Shown: positions 1 to 7,868, counted from the first letter of the stretch. The stretch is 9,876 bases of DNA from Dehalococcoidia bacterium (GCA_002730485.1 PCAH01000036.1:1-9876); one strand, 5' to 3'. Notes: generated by a model not told the origin, from the sequence alone. A program made the numbers and translations.

Positions 1-34
1 AAAAAAGGGCCGGTCAATTGACCGGCCCTTTTTT
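1..34 (-). terminator. Palindromic intrinsic terminator after hppA
   Basis: Bases 7-28 form a perfect 22-bp palindrome (GGGCCGGTC AATT GACCGGCCC), flanked by six A on the left and six T on the right. On the minus strand it lies 15 bases past the hppA stop and reads as a GC-rich stem followed by a U-run, the standard Rho-independent form. The symmetry means it would also end transcription arriving from the plus strand, so a convergent gene may lie just outside the window. Confidence 0.9.
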
Positions 35-49
35 ATGGGTCACGGGGGT

Positions 50-2086
50 TTAGGTGATCTTCTCGATCAGAGGGGTTACTTCCAGGAAGACTGGAGCGAA
101 CACCAGGGACACGATGGCCATCAACTTCAACAGAATGTTGAGGGAGGGACCGGAAGTGTCTTTGAAGGGGTCTCCGACGACGTCACCCTCAACCGCGGCT
201 TTGTGGGCGTCGGTGCCCTTTCCGCCGTAGTGGCCAAGCTCAACGTACTTCTTGGCGTTGTCCCAAGCGCCGCCAGCGGTGGCCATCATGATGGCCAACA
301 TGAATCCGGAACCAACTGCGCCGATGAGCATGCCGCCCAGGGATTCAACTCCCAGGACGAATCCGGTGGCCAGCGGAGCAGCCACGGCCATCACGCCGGG
401 GACGATCATCTCCCTCAAAGCGCCCTTGGTGGCAATGTCCACGCACTCGGTGTAATCCGGGTCTGTAGTGCCTTCCATCAGGCCAGGAATCTCGCGGAAC
501 TGACGGCGTACCTCATTCACAATGGACATGGCCGCCCGACCAACCGCCTTCATTGTGAAAGCGGAGAACAGGAACGGCAGCATCGCGCCGAAGAGGACTC
601 CGACGATCACCTTGTGATCCAGCAAGTCCACTGCCACTATCTCAGCCTCGATGGAGTAGGCTGCCAACAGCGCCAGGGAGGTCAAAGCTGCCGAGCCTAT
701 GGCGAATCCTTTGCCGGTGGCCGCCGTAGTGTTACCCAGGGCGTCCAGGGCGTCGGTGCGCTCTCTTACTTCGGGATCAAGTTGGGCCTGCTCGGCGATA
801 CCGCCTGCGTTGTCAGCCACGGGACCGTAGGCGTCGGTTGCCAGGGTGATGCCCAGGGTGGACAGTAGGCCGACCCCGGCCAATGCGACGCCGTAGAACT
901 CCGCCAACTCGTAGGCGACGATGATCGTGATGCCCACTGCCAGAAGGGGAATCACAGTGCTGATCATACCCGTTGCTATACCGCTGATCATCACCGTAGC
1001 GGCGCCGGTCAGTGAGGTCTCTGCCACCTGTTGGGTAGGTTTGTAGCTGTAAGAAGTGTAGTACTCAGTGGACAGACCGATGATTATGCCGGCAATCAAA
1101 CCCGTGATGACCGCCCAGAACCATTCGATCTCCAAGTCCATAACCAGGACGATGACCAGAGCAAAGATTATCAGTAGGATCGCCGCCGCAAATATGCCGC
1201 GTCGCAACGCCCACAACAGCTGCTCAAAGCTGGCGTCTTCTTTGCTCTGCACCATAAAGGTGCCGAGGATGGCGGCCACGATTCCCGCGCCGGCCAACAT
1301 CAAGGGCAGAACCGCCTTTTCGGCGTCCCAGGCAAGACCCGCTCCAGCGCCGGCGAAGGCCAGGGCCATGGCGGCGATAATGGAGCTAACGTAGGACTCA
1401 AACAGGTCAGCGCCCATTCCTGCTACGTCACCAACGTTGTCACCAACGTTGTCGGCGATGACACCAGGGTTTCTGGGGTCATCCTCTGGGATACCAGCCT
1501 CAACCTTTCCGACCAGGTCACTGCCAACGTCGGCAGCTTTGGTGAAGATTCCACCACCAACCCTGGCGAACAGGGCAATGGAGCTAGCTCCGAATCCAAA
1601 TCCGGCGATGACCGTCACATCTTGGAAGATGATGTAGAGAACGGTCACGCCCAGCAGGCCGATGCCCACCACGGTGACGCCCATTACGGAGCCACTGGAA
1701 AAAGCGACCCTCAAAGCCGGGTTGAGACCGCGCATCGCGGAAGCTGCAGTCCGGACGTTGGCCCTGACCGCCACGTTCATTCCAATGAATCCGGCGGTTG
1801 CTGAACATATCGTGCCTGCCAGGTATGCGATGGCCGTCTCCGGCACAGTGTTCTCCAGGGTCCATAAGTCGATCAGCGCCCACAGGCCGACCGCCACCAC
1901 TATTACGAATGGTGCCAGGACCGTGTATTCGCGTTTTAGGAACGTCGCAGCACCGTTGCGGATGGCATCGCCAATGACCCGCATGCGCTCATTTCCGGGG
2001 TCGGCCCCCAGCACACGCATGGCGGTAATGGCTGCAAAGAGCAATGCAGCGCCCCCGGCCGCGAGGGCAACGATTATTGATTCCAT
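50..2086 (-). CDS. hppA: Membrane-bound ion-translocating pyrophosphatase, K+-dependent type
   Basis: This integral membrane enzyme hydrolyses pyrophosphate and uses the energy to pump H+ and/or Na+ out across the cytoplasmic membrane. The protein is 678 residues, normal for bacterial members, with many hydrophobic helices. Family motifs are intact: [11 protein letters not shown] at residues 186-196 and the Asp-rich DNVGDNVGD at 212-220, followed by ADLFESY at 226-232; these bind Mg-pyrophosphate. At 451-460 the protein reads [10 protein letters not shown]. Ala455 and Gly458 stand where K+-independent enzymes carry Lys and Thr, so it should belong to the K+-stimulated subfamily, which contains both Na+ and H+ pumps. 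Which ion is pumped cannot be settled by eye. The ATG has a modest AAGAGAG ribosome site about 8 nt upstream. It is transcribed alone, between its own promoter region and the palindromic terminator. Long opposite-strand open frames here are codon-bias shadows. Confidence 0.97.
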   Translation of the reverse strand: MESIIVALAAGGAALLFAAITAMRVLGADPGNERMRVIGDAIRNGAATFLKREYTVLAPFVIVVAVGLWALIDLWTLENTVPETAIAYLAGTICSATAGFIGMNVAVRANVRTAASAMRGLNPALRVAFSSGSVMGVTVVGIGLLGVTVLYIIFQDVTVIAGFGFGASSIALFARVGGGIFTKAADVGSDLVGKVEAGIPEDDPRNPGVIADNVGDNVGDVAGMGADLFESYVSSIIAAMALAFAGAGAGLAWDAEKAVLPLMLAGAGIVAAILGTFMVQSKEDASFEQLLWALRRGIFAAAILLIIFALVIVLVMDLEIEWFWAVITGLIAGIIIGLSTEYYTSYSYKPTQQVAETSLTGAATVMISGIATGMISTVIPLLAVGITIIVAYELAEFYGVALAGVGLLSTLGITLATDAYGPVADNAGGIAEQAQLDPEVRERTDALDALGNTTAATGKGFAIGSAALTSLALLAAYSIEAEIVAVDLLDHKVIVGVLFGAMLPFLFSAFTMKAVGRAAMSIVNEVRRQFREIPGLMEGTTDPDYTECVDIATKGALREMIVPGVMAVAAPLATGFVLGVESLGGMLIGAVGSGFMLAIMMATAGGAWDNAKKYVELGHYGGKGTDAHKAAVEGDVVGDPFKDTSGPSLNILLKLMAIVSLVFAPVFLEVTPLIEKIT

Positions 2087-2113
2087 GATGAGACTCTCTT
2101 AAAGGGAAAGGTT

Positions 2114-2138
2114 GGCCGATATCCAATATAAATCGGCC
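2114..2138 (-). promoter_or_regulatory. Leader hairpin or operator upstream of hppA
   Basis: A 7-bp inverted repeat, GGCCGAT (2114-2120) and ATCGGCC (2132-2138), encloses an 11-base AT-rich loop. It ends 28 bases upstream of the hppA ATG and would lie in the mRNA leader if the candidate promoter at 2157-2185 is used. It could be a leader hairpin or a repressor site. On the plus strand it is followed by TGTTTTT and resembles a weak terminator. No known riboswitch class is recognised; function is unproven. Confidence 0.35.
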
Positions 2139-2156
2139 TGTTTTTAGGCGTGCGCA

Positions 2157-2185
2157 AACTTATCATATGGCCTATTGGGTGTCAA
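2157..2185 (-). promoter_or_regulatory. Candidate sigma-70-type promoter for hppA
   Basis: Read on the minus strand, a perfect TTGACA -35 box (plus positions 2180-2185) is followed after 17 bases by TAAGTT (2157-2162). That hexamer keeps the three most conserved -10 positions (first T, second A, last T). Transcription would start near 2150, giving a leader of about 65 nt that contains the hairpin at 2114-2138. A TATGAT at 2162-2167 is closer to consensus but sits only 12 bases from the -35. Confidence 0.4.
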
Positions 2186-2305
2186 GCGGATTTCGACGCC
2201 AAGTCCACTGTTTTTGAACGACTCTCGGCACGACGTGTCAAACAAACGAAGGTGCAATAGGTGGAGCTGATATGAAAGGTTCACCAAACACGGAGATTAT
2301 GTCTA

Positions 2306-2656
2306 GGGGTTATGTATTTCTATACCGGGGAAAGTGATGGCAACCGAGAACCAGAATGCCCTACGACTGCTCACCCGATTCAGATGAACGCCCGCAAGTG
2401 GCCCATCAACGGCTCGGCCCGCAAAGTCCCAGGCGCTCCCAGTTTCGTTGTCGATGAATAAATCATCGTCTTGGCGGCTGAAGGTCAATATGTCGCCATT
2501 CACGGCACGGGAGAACGCTGCCACGGAACGGCCTCTCGAAGCGGTGAATACCACAATCGGTTCAGAACCAACCTCGGAATTCACCGCACTGTCGCCGATC
2601 ACGCCCAGAGGAAAGGCTTTGGCCTCCTCGTCGATCTCCACTGTCAGGACGATTTC
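2306..2656 (-). repeat. DUF3179 second lobe (internal duplicate)
   Basis: These about 117 residues align along their length with the lobe coded at 2809-3165. Matching pairs include FSRAVNGDILTF with FSRELNGQILTF, DNETGSAWDF with DHQTGSYWFQ, and AVDGPLAGVHLN with AVVGTLTGSRLQ. The CxxC of the first lobe is replaced by TASRG, so this copy probably lost a cysteine-dependent role. It lies wholly downstream of the frameshift and has no secretion signal of its own. Confidence 0.7.
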
Positions 2657-2754
2657 TCCAGCCGTAAGTCTGCCGTCCAGCTTCTCCGCATCTACAGGGA
2701 AGGCAAACTGTTCGTTGTTGATACGGTCCTGATAGCCACTGCCGAACCCGCTTC

Positions 2755-2775
2755 CGTACCTGTTGCAAACATGGT
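2755..2775 (-). other. Frameshift site in the DUF3179 gene
   Basis: The upstream frame reads ETMFATG-TEAGSAV and soon stops. The downstream frame reads RYGSGFGSGYQDR, which fits the family. Joining them needs one added base, or two removed, close to the sequence GCAACAGGTACGG on the minus strand. There is no long homopolymer and no X-XXY-YYZ slippery heptamer, so programmed -1 shifting is not supported. A one-base deletion is the simplest reading. Confidence 0.8.
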
Positions 2776-2808
2776 CTCCTGTCCGCCCTGTGACCCCGTC
2801 AGGAGTTG

Positions 2809-3165
2809 GGTATCGGGATGCAGCCCTTTCCACCTTCCCCAGGGCATGGTGGTAGAAGCAAGGAGCTGTAGCCTGGAGCCGGTCAAGGTGCCGACTACTG
2901 CTTCCCCTCCCACCTGAAACCAATAAGAACCGGTCTGATGGTCGTACATGACCAGGTCAGACTGATACAGGGCGCTGGTGTTGCCAAAGGTCAGAATCTG
3001 ACCGTTTAGTTCTCTGCTAAAGACGACCCTGCTGAAACAAAGAGGGCAGTAGGTTATCAGCACCGGGACGCCGCCGATGGTGTCATTGACGATCTCGTGA
3101 AAATTGAGCACGTTGATCGGGTAGGCAAAAGCCCGGTCTCCTGACTCGTAGCCAAGGATCAGGTC
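2809..3165 (-). repeat. DUF3179 first lobe (internal duplicate, with CxxC)
   Basis: About 119 residues running from DLILGYESGD to HPDTQ. The lobe carries the CPLC pair and the family signature ILTFGNTSALYQSDLVMYD. It is the upstream partner of the similar lobe at 2306-2656, about 50 residues away in the repaired protein. The similarity suggests an ancient tandem duplication within the family. Confidence 0.7.
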
Positions 3166-3534
3166 ATCGTCTTTCAACCACGGCAACCCATCGGAAGCGC
3201 CATAAGCAGGATGGGCTACCGGTACTATGGCATCCCTAAGATCATCTTGAAGTTCTTCTGAAATCTCACTCAGAGGCACAAATCTGGCGCTGGTCGTTCC
3301 AAAGGTGTCGAACAGTATCTTGTCCAAAGGAACACTGTGCCGGCTGATATCCAACTTAGGAACCGACTGCGGAGATTCGTTCGATACGGGCGCACCTGAT
3401 GTTGGCTCGGGTTTTTCGGCAGCTCCACTTAAAGGAGTGGTAGTGGGGTCGGCTCCACCACACGCTACCGCCACTGCGATCAAGCCAGCTACCAGAGCAG
3501 CCCAACGGCTTCTATACGACGATTTCAAAGGCGA

Positions 3535-3540
3535 CCTCAG
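3535..3540 (-). promoter_or_regulatory. Ribosome binding site that fixes the DUF3179 TTG start
   Basis: On the minus strand CTGAGG lies six bases before the TTG at 3526-3528. No upstream in-frame candidate (the TTGs at 3654 and near residue 32 of that longer frame) has a comparable site. Starting here also puts the Lys/Arg-rich end of the signal peptide directly at the N-terminus, so this start is preferred. Confidence 0.55.
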
Positions 3541-3632
3541 GTTTAAATGATCCTCTAGCAAGATATTTGATGCGTTATGCCACCCTTCCGATACAACCTG
3601 CGAATGTGTTATTTGGAAAGGGCTCCTGGCGA

Positions 3633-3663
3633 TTGTCCACACATGGGCCTCCAATGCTATAAT
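3633..3663 (+). promoter_or_regulatory. Extended -10 promoter for the luciferase-like gene
   Basis: A perfect TATAAT (3658-3663) is preceded by TGC, making an extended -10. A partial -35, TTGTCC (3633-3638), lies 19 bases upstream, longer than ideal but less critical with an extended -10. The start point would be near 3670, giving an 80-nt leader before the ATG at 3751. The site lies in the 222-bp divergent gap with the DUF3179 gene. Confidence 0.6.
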
Positions 3664-3750
3664 GCGGCACTAGTCGGCACAGGCGTGTTTCTGCCCACCT
3701 GGCCGCCTTCTCAGCCCTGACCAGCAACCAAACCATGAGGAAATAGCTGC

Positions 3751-5028
3751 ATGTTTATTGGCTACTTCACCGAACGGCCCTACCAGGACCCCGAATCTGG
3801 TTTCTTTGGCGCCACAGGTACACCCATCAAGGACCTGACCCTGACCAACGGCGTCTATAACTCCGAACTGGGAGCCAACCTTTACAACCGCTATCTGGAT
3901 GAAAAGGTCTACGCCGAAGAAATGGGATTCGACGGTCTCATGTTGAACGAGCACCACAGCACTCCGTTTTGCATGGGCGGCGCGATGAACGTCGAAGCGT
4001 CCATCCTGGCCCGCATCACCAAGAAGGCGAAGATTGTCCTCATGGGTAATATCCTGCCCATCTGGGATGACCCGCTCTGGCTGGTTGAACAACTTTCCAT
4101 GATCGACCTGATCTCCCACGGGCGTTTGGTTTCCGGCTGGGTCCGGGGAACTGGCCGTGAGAGCGTTGCCCATAACGCACCACCCCCCTACAACTGGGAG
4201 CGGTTCAAAGAGGCTCATGAGTTCATCATCAAAGCCTGGACCACCCCAGGACCCTTCCGCTGGGAGGGTAAGCATTATCAGTATCGTCACGTGAACCCCT
4301 GGGTCAGTCCCTACCAGAAGCCCCACCCGCAGGTGTGGCTCCCCGGCGTGATCAGCCGTGACTCTCTCCAATGGGCCGCTGAACAGCGCATCCCTTACGT
4401 CATGCTTTCAACTGAACTGGAGCCCACTAAGGCGGCGTTCCAGGTCTACCATGACACTGCCAAAGAACAGGGCTATGAGTCTGGCCCCCAGAACCTTGGC
4501 TATCTTTGGAAAGTCCACGTGGACGAGACCGAGGAACTGGCTGAGCAGACCGCTAGAAAATACATCCAGGGACCCAGCAATCCGTTCCTAGCCGGTAATG
4601 AAGGCACCAATAACCCAGCCTTGCTCCGTCTGCCTGGTCTAACATCTCGACATCGCGTGCTGCCCACCCAGATCGCCGCAACAGCCGCCCGTGGCGGAAG
4701 GGCCGATGTCCTGGGTCGCCCGTACGAACAACAGATTGAGGACTACACCATCATCACCGGCACACCCAAGACCGTGATCCCCAAGATTCGTCACGTTCTG
4801 GAATACCTCCGGCCTGGCAGCGTGTTCTTCTGGGACGGCGACGGCGCCATGACCCACGATGACGCCATGCGCAGCCTGAGACTCATGGGTGAAGAGGTGA
4901 TCCCCGCCGTGCGAGAGATTGCCAAAGACCTGGAACTGCCCAGTTCATTTGAGGTGGACACTGCTACTGGCAAACCGTACCCGCAAGAGACCGCCGATGT
5001 CGAAGGCGGTCACGGAGAGGACGACTAG
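3751..5028 (+). CDS. LLM-class flavin-dependent oxidoreductase (luciferase-like monooxygenase)
   Basis: A 425-residue cytoplasmic protein of the bacterial luciferase-like TIM-barrel superfamily. Members use reduced FMN, or F420 in some lines, to oxidise small organic substrates. Visible family features are the N-terminal strand MFIGYFTERPY, the NEHH motif at residues 66-69, and GNILPIWDDPLWLVEQ (99-114) followed by DLISHGRLVSGWVRGTGRE (118-136), the barrel segment typical of alkanal/alkanesulfonate-type monooxygenases. HPQVWLPG comes later. The C-terminal tail is acidic. The ATG has GAGGAA eight bases upstream and its own extended -10 promoter. A hairpin terminator follows at 5052-5096, so it is probably transcribed alone. 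The substrate is unknown; an accompanying flavin reductase would usually be needed and is not in the window. The family call is firm and the reaction is not. Confidence 0.93.
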   Translation: MFIGYFTERPYQDPESGFFGATGTPIKDLTLTNGVYNSELGANLYNRYLDEKVYAEEMGFDGLMLNEHHSTPFCMGGAMNVEASILARITKKAKIVLMGNILPIWDDPLWLVEQLSMIDLISHGRLVSGWVRGTGRESVAHNAPPPYNWERFKEAHEFIIKAWTTPGPFRWEGKHYQYRHVNPWVSPYQKPHPQVWLPGVISRDSLQWAAEQRIPYVMLSTELEPTKAAFQVYHDTAKEQGYESGPQNLGYLWKVHVDETEELAEQTARKYIQGPSNPFLAGNEGTNNPALLRLPGLTSRHRVLPTQIAATAARGGRADVLGRPYEQQIEDYTIITGTPKTVIPKIRHVLEYLRPGSVFFWDGDGAMTHDDAMRSLRLMGEEVIPAVREIAKDLELPSSFEVDTATGKPYPQETADVEGGHGEDD

Positions 5029-5051
5029 CCCGCCGCAAACCACTCCCAAGC

Positions 5052-5096
5052 AAAACGATCCCCCATGGCCTGAAGCTAGTCGGCCTGGGGGATTTT
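5052..5096 (+). terminator. Hairpin terminator after the luciferase-like gene
   Basis: ATCCCCCA-T-GGCC (5058-5070) pairs with GGCCTGGGGGAT (5082-5093), with one bulged T and an 11-base loop. The stem is flanked by AAAA on the left and TTTT on the right. It starts 23 bases past the stop codon. The A-run on the left would also allow weak function on the minus strand. Confidence 0.8.
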
Positions 5097-5151
5097 AATT
5101 TGCAGCTGCCCACCAGCCCCAAGATCAGCCTAGCTAACCAACCAGACGACC

Positions 5152-6813
5152 ATGAATAACAACGACCAAACCTCTGAGGACAACCTAGACCTGAGCGCCG
5201 ACGTCATCGTGATCGGCGGCGGTCCCGCTGGCAGCGCCACCGCAACCATGCTGGCCCGCAAAGGCTGGCAGGTAACGGTACTGGAACGGGAGAAGTTCCC
5301 CAGAGACCACGTGGGAGAGTCCCTACTTCCAGCTTCCATCCCAGTTCTGGAGGAGCTGGGTGCACTCCCTGCCGTGGAGCAAGCTGGGTTTCTGCCCAAG
5401 TACGGCGCAACCATGGTCTGGGGCAGCGGCGACGCACCTTGGAGTTGGTATTTCAAGGAAACCAGCCAGCGTTATCCCCATTCATACCAAGTCTGGCGTC
5501 CCGAGTTCGACAAGATACTGCTGGACAATGCCCAATCCCAGGGCGTGACCGTGCTGGAGGGATACCAGGTGACCGAGGTCATCTTCGACGGCAATGACGC
5601 CATCGGAGTGGGGTTCAACAGTCCCGACGGTGTTCCCGGAGAAGCCCAATGCCGCTTCGTCGTCGACGCCAGCGGACAGTCCACGTTGATATCCCGCCAC
5701 CTGAACACCAAGCAATGGGACCCCTTCTTCCAGAACCTGGCGGTGTACGCCTATTTCACCGGCGCAAAACAGCTGCCTGAGCCGGACCAGAACAATATTT
5801 TCATCGAGTCCTATCGTTACGGCTGGCTCTGGAGCATCCCACTGCACACCGGCCGCACCAGCGTCGGCGTGGTGGTCGACTCGCAGACCGGCCAGGAAGG
5901 TATCCAGCAAAACGGTGCCAAGGCATTTTTGGAAGCCCAACTTGCACAGAGCAACCAAACCAGGACCATGCTGGAAGACGCCCAGATGGACTCCGAACCC
6001 AACGTTGTCATGGACTGGTCATACACTGCCGATAAGCTCTACGGACCGGGATATATCATCGCCGGTGACGCCGCCTGTTTTGTGGACCCGCTATTCTCTT
6101 CTGGAGTCCATCTTGCGCTGATGTCCGGAGTTCTGGCCGCCGCCTACGTGACAACCGCGCTGAATGACCCATCCATGGCAGAAGATGCCGGACAGGTTTA
6201 TCAGGAGCTGTACCTCAAGGAATACAACCAGTTTCGGGAGATGGCCCGACTGTTCTATTCCAGCAATCTCAGCGCCGAGTCCTATTTCTGGGAAGCCCGA
6301 CGCATCACCAACACCGACGAGTATTCCCCGCGCCACAGTTTTATCCAGGCCGTGGCCGGTCAACCGCCCCGGGGTTACGAGCGGGTGGTATTGGACCGAG
6401 GCCAAGCACCGGATGAGTTCGTCGATAGCGTCCGGACTGTCGAGTCGGAACGCCTGTCCCGCACTCAATGGTTGGCTGCCCTGGCCGCCGATACCCAGCG
6501 CAACCAGATACTGAACGCAGTGCCCAGGCTCGCTGAAGGCGTGGAAGTTCAACGCAAACCGGTACTGGCTGAAGGGGAATTTGTCCCAGGTCTGGTGTTG
6601 AACACCGTCTCCCAGCCGGAGGGCACCCCGTGCAGTCCGCTGGTCGCCGCGGTCATCGGCCATATAGACGGCCAGAAGTCGGTCTCCGACATCGTAGACG
6701 GCCTGGGACAGCACCTAGACCAAGCGGGCCACGCCCAGCTTGAAGAAGCCGTGTCCCGAACCATAGAGATACTCTACGTAGACGGCACAGTGGCAGGACT
6801 AGTAACAGAATAA
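5152..6813 (+). CDS. FAD-dependent halogenase-like oxidoreductase
   Basis: A 553-residue flavoprotein that resembles flavin-dependent halogenases more than geranylgeranyl reductases. The FAD-binding GGGPAG lies at residues 22-27, and FPRDHVGESLLP (49-60) is the typical halogenase second motif. Lys83 in GFLPKYGATMVWG sits where the halogenase active-site lysine is expected. WLWSIP (225-230) fits the WxWxIP signature that separates halogenases from related monooxygenases, and GDAACFVDPLFSSG (305-318) closes the flavin site. The last 75 residues or so (GHIDGQKSVSDIV and onward) look like a small winged-helix, PqqD-like domain of the kind seen in carrier-linked systems. No flavin reductase, carrier protein or biosynthetic core is nearby, so halogenation is a hypothesis and epoxidation or hydroxylation is possible. 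No convincing ribosome site precedes the ATG. The stop is TAA. Confidence 0.88.
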   Translation: MNNNDQTSEDNLDLSADVIVIGGGPAGSATATMLARKGWQVTVLEREKFPRDHVGESLLPASIPVLEELGALPAVEQAGFLPKYGATMVWGSGDAPWSWYFKETSQRYPHSYQVWRPEFDKILLDNAQSQGVTVLEGYQVTEVIFDGNDAIGVGFNSPDGVPGEAQCRFVVDASGQSTLISRHLNTKQWDPFFQNLAVYAYFTGAKQLPEPDQNNIFIESYRYGWLWSIPLHTGRTSVGVVVDSQTGQEGIQQNGAKAFLEAQLAQSNQTRTMLEDAQMDSEPNVVMDWSYTADKLYGPGYIIAGDAACFVDPLFSSGVHLALMSGVLAAAYVTTALNDPSMAEDAGQVYQELYLKEYNQFREMARLFYSSNLSAESYFWEARRITNTDEYSPRHSFIQAVAGQPPRGYERVVLDRGQAPDEFVDSVRTVESERLSRTQWLAALAADTQRNQILNAVPRLAEGVEVQRKPVLAEGEFVPGLVLNTVSQPEGTPCSPLVAAVIGHIDGQKSVSDIVDGLGQHLDQAGHAQLEEAVSRTIEILYVDGTVAGLVTE

Positions 6814-6817
6814 ATGT

Positions 6818-6851
6818 CCCTTCTCCCTTTGGGGGAAGGTTAGGATGGGGG
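6818..6851 (+). repeat. REP-like palindrome, copy A
   Basis: An imperfect stem (CCTTCTCCC with GGGGGAAGG) is followed by the tail TTAGGATGGGGG. The stem's right arm plus tail are identical, on the opposite strand, to copy C at 8026-8061 and similar to copy B at 7951-7986. It begins four bases after the halogenase-like stop codon and occupies the first half of the gap before the hydrolase gene. Confidence 0.65.
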
Positions 6852-6914
6852 CGATACCCCGCATTCACATACTCGAAACAAAAGTAAGCTCGAACAACTA
6901 ATTAGGAGAGAACC

Positions 6915-7841
6915 ATGGCCAGACAGATACCCACAGAGGAACAAGTAATCGGTTGGATGGACTCACTCAGCAACTGGGGACGCTGGGGCAACGACGACCA
7001 GATGGGCACTTTGAACCTGATCACCAACGCCAAACGTGCCCAGGCTGCCGCGCTGGTGAAAGAGGGCATCAGCGTTAGCTGTTCCCGATTGGTAGTTCCG
7101 GAACTTGCCGCCGATGTCACCACCATCCCGCCGCTTCATTACATGATCCGCGCCGGAGACACCGTTCCAGCCCAAGGCGGCGGTGGAACATCAGACTTTC
7201 TAGGATTCTCCTACCACGGCCTGACCATCTCCCATCTGGACGCCCTGTGTCACCAAACCTGGAACGGCAAGCTGTATAACGGATTTGACCCGGCGGAGGT
7301 CAACAGTGAGACGAAGGCCAACGTTCTGAACATCGACACCGCCAAGGACGGTGTCATCACCCGTGGTGTCATGTTGGACATCACCAAGGTGCGCGGCGTT
7401 GACTGGCTGGAGGCTGGTGAAGGCGTATTCGTTGAAGACCTAGAAGCCGCAGAGAAGGCCCAGGGTGTCAGACTGGAAGAAGGCGACGCCCTGATGCTAC
7501 GGCTGGGCTGGTACAAGCGCCGTCTGCAGAAGGGAGCACCTGAGTCGGGACGCCCCGGACTCCACGCCGAGACACTTCCCTGGCTGAAGGAACGCGGCAT
7601 CTCCATCGTGGCAGGCGACGCGTCCCAGGATGCTGATCCCAGCGGCTACCCAGGTATCGGATTGCCCATCCACAGGGTCGGTATCGTCGGCATGGGACTG
7701 TGGCTCATCGACGCTGCAAACTGCGAGGAACTGGCTGCGGTCTGCGAGAAGCTGAATCGTTACGAATTCATGTTCATCGTAGCCCCGCTTCGGTTCAAGA
7801 ACGCCACCGGCTCCCCCACCAATCCCCTAGCAGTCTTCTAG
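6915..7841 (+). CDS. Cyclase-family metal-dependent hydrolase (PF04199, kynurenine formamidase-like)
   Basis: A 308-residue protein of the cyclase/kynurenine formamidase superfamily, which hydrolyses amides, esters or lactone-like rings with a divalent metal such as zinc or manganese. The metal site is visible as His101 (YHGLTIS), His107, Asp109 and His113 in SHLDALCH, the relaxed form of HxGTHxDxxxH. The N-terminal WGRWGNDDQMGTLNLIT and the C-terminal GDASQD and GLPIHRVGIVGMGLWLID are typical of the longer, about 300-residue subgroup rather than the roughly 210-residue KynB. No kynurenine pathway gene is near, so the substrate is unknown. The ATG has a strong AGGAGAG (6904-6910) four bases upstream. 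It follows the halogenase-like gene by 101 bases that hold REP-like copy A, so co-transcription is possible but unproven. It ends in TAG, whose last base begins a tandem repeat. Confidence 0.93.
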   Translation: MARQIPTEEQVIGWMDSLSNWGRWGNDDQMGTLNLITNAKRAQAAALVKEGISVSCSRLVVPELAADVTTIPPLHYMIRAGDTVPAQGGGGTSDFLGFSYHGLTISHLDALCHQTWNGKLYNGFDPAEVNSETKANVLNIDTAKDGVITRGVMLDITKVRGVDWLEAGEGVFVEDLEAAEKAQGVRLEEGDALMLRLGWYKRRLQKGAPESGRPGLHAETLPWLKERGISIVAGDASQDADPSGYPGIGLPIHRVGIVGMGLWLIDAANCEELAAVCEKLNRYEFMFIVAPLRFKNATGSPTNPLAVF

Positions 7842-7868
7842 GTAACTGGTAACTGGTAACTGGTAACT
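7841..7868. repeat. Four perfect tandem copies of GGTAACT
   Basis: A 7-bp unit is repeated exactly four times with no interruption. The G that ends the hydrolase TAG stop is the first base of the array, and the terminator follows 11 bases later. Copy number in such arrays tends to vary by replication slippage. The array is outside the coding part and should not change the protein. Confidence 0.95.

Larger units (their letters stand above)
2303..3528 (-). pseudogene. DUF3179 lipoprotein gene, split by a frameshift
   Basis: The reading frame begins at a TTG (3526-3528) that gives Met-Lys-Ser-Ser-Tyr-Arg, a hydrophobic core and AVAC-GG, a lipoprotein signal with the lipid-bearing Cys at residue 23. 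A Ser/Pro/Glu-rich linker follows, then a DUF3179 domain with DTIGGVPVLITYCPLC; the CxxC cysteines are residues 161 and 164. This frame runs past HPDTQ and stops at 2692. The rest of the family sequence, from YGSGFGSGY through SAVNSEVGSEP, FSRAVNGDILTF, ETGSAWDFAGRAVDGPLAG and SRRAFWF to FPGIEIHNP, continues in another frame from about 2758 to a TAG at 2303-2305. Restoring one base would give about 408 residues, a full-length protein. The family is an extracytoplasmic protein of unknown function. The break may be a true mutation or a sequence error. A further in-frame TTG at 3654 has no ribosome site and overlaps the divergent promoter. Confidence 0.85.

Noticed and set aside
35..868. Long plus-strand open frame (277 codons) opposite hppA
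   Set aside because: It is antisense to a clearly recognisable pyrophosphatase, its translation is low-complexity in Gly, His and Gln, and it starts inside the terminator. It is a GC-driven shadow frame.
2755..2775. Programmed -1 frameshifting in the DUF3179 gene
   Set aside because: No slippery heptamer is visible at the junction, and this family is not known to me to use recoding.
2692..3654. Longer DUF3179 start at the TTG at 3654
   Set aside because: There is no ribosome site, the added 42 residues do not look like a signal peptide, and the start lies against the divergent -10 box. The TTG at 3528 has a good site and gives a proper lipoprotein signal.
3670..4371. Minus-strand open frame of 233 codons opposite the luciferase-like gene
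   Set aside because: It lies antisense to a well supported gene and shows no recognisable domain.
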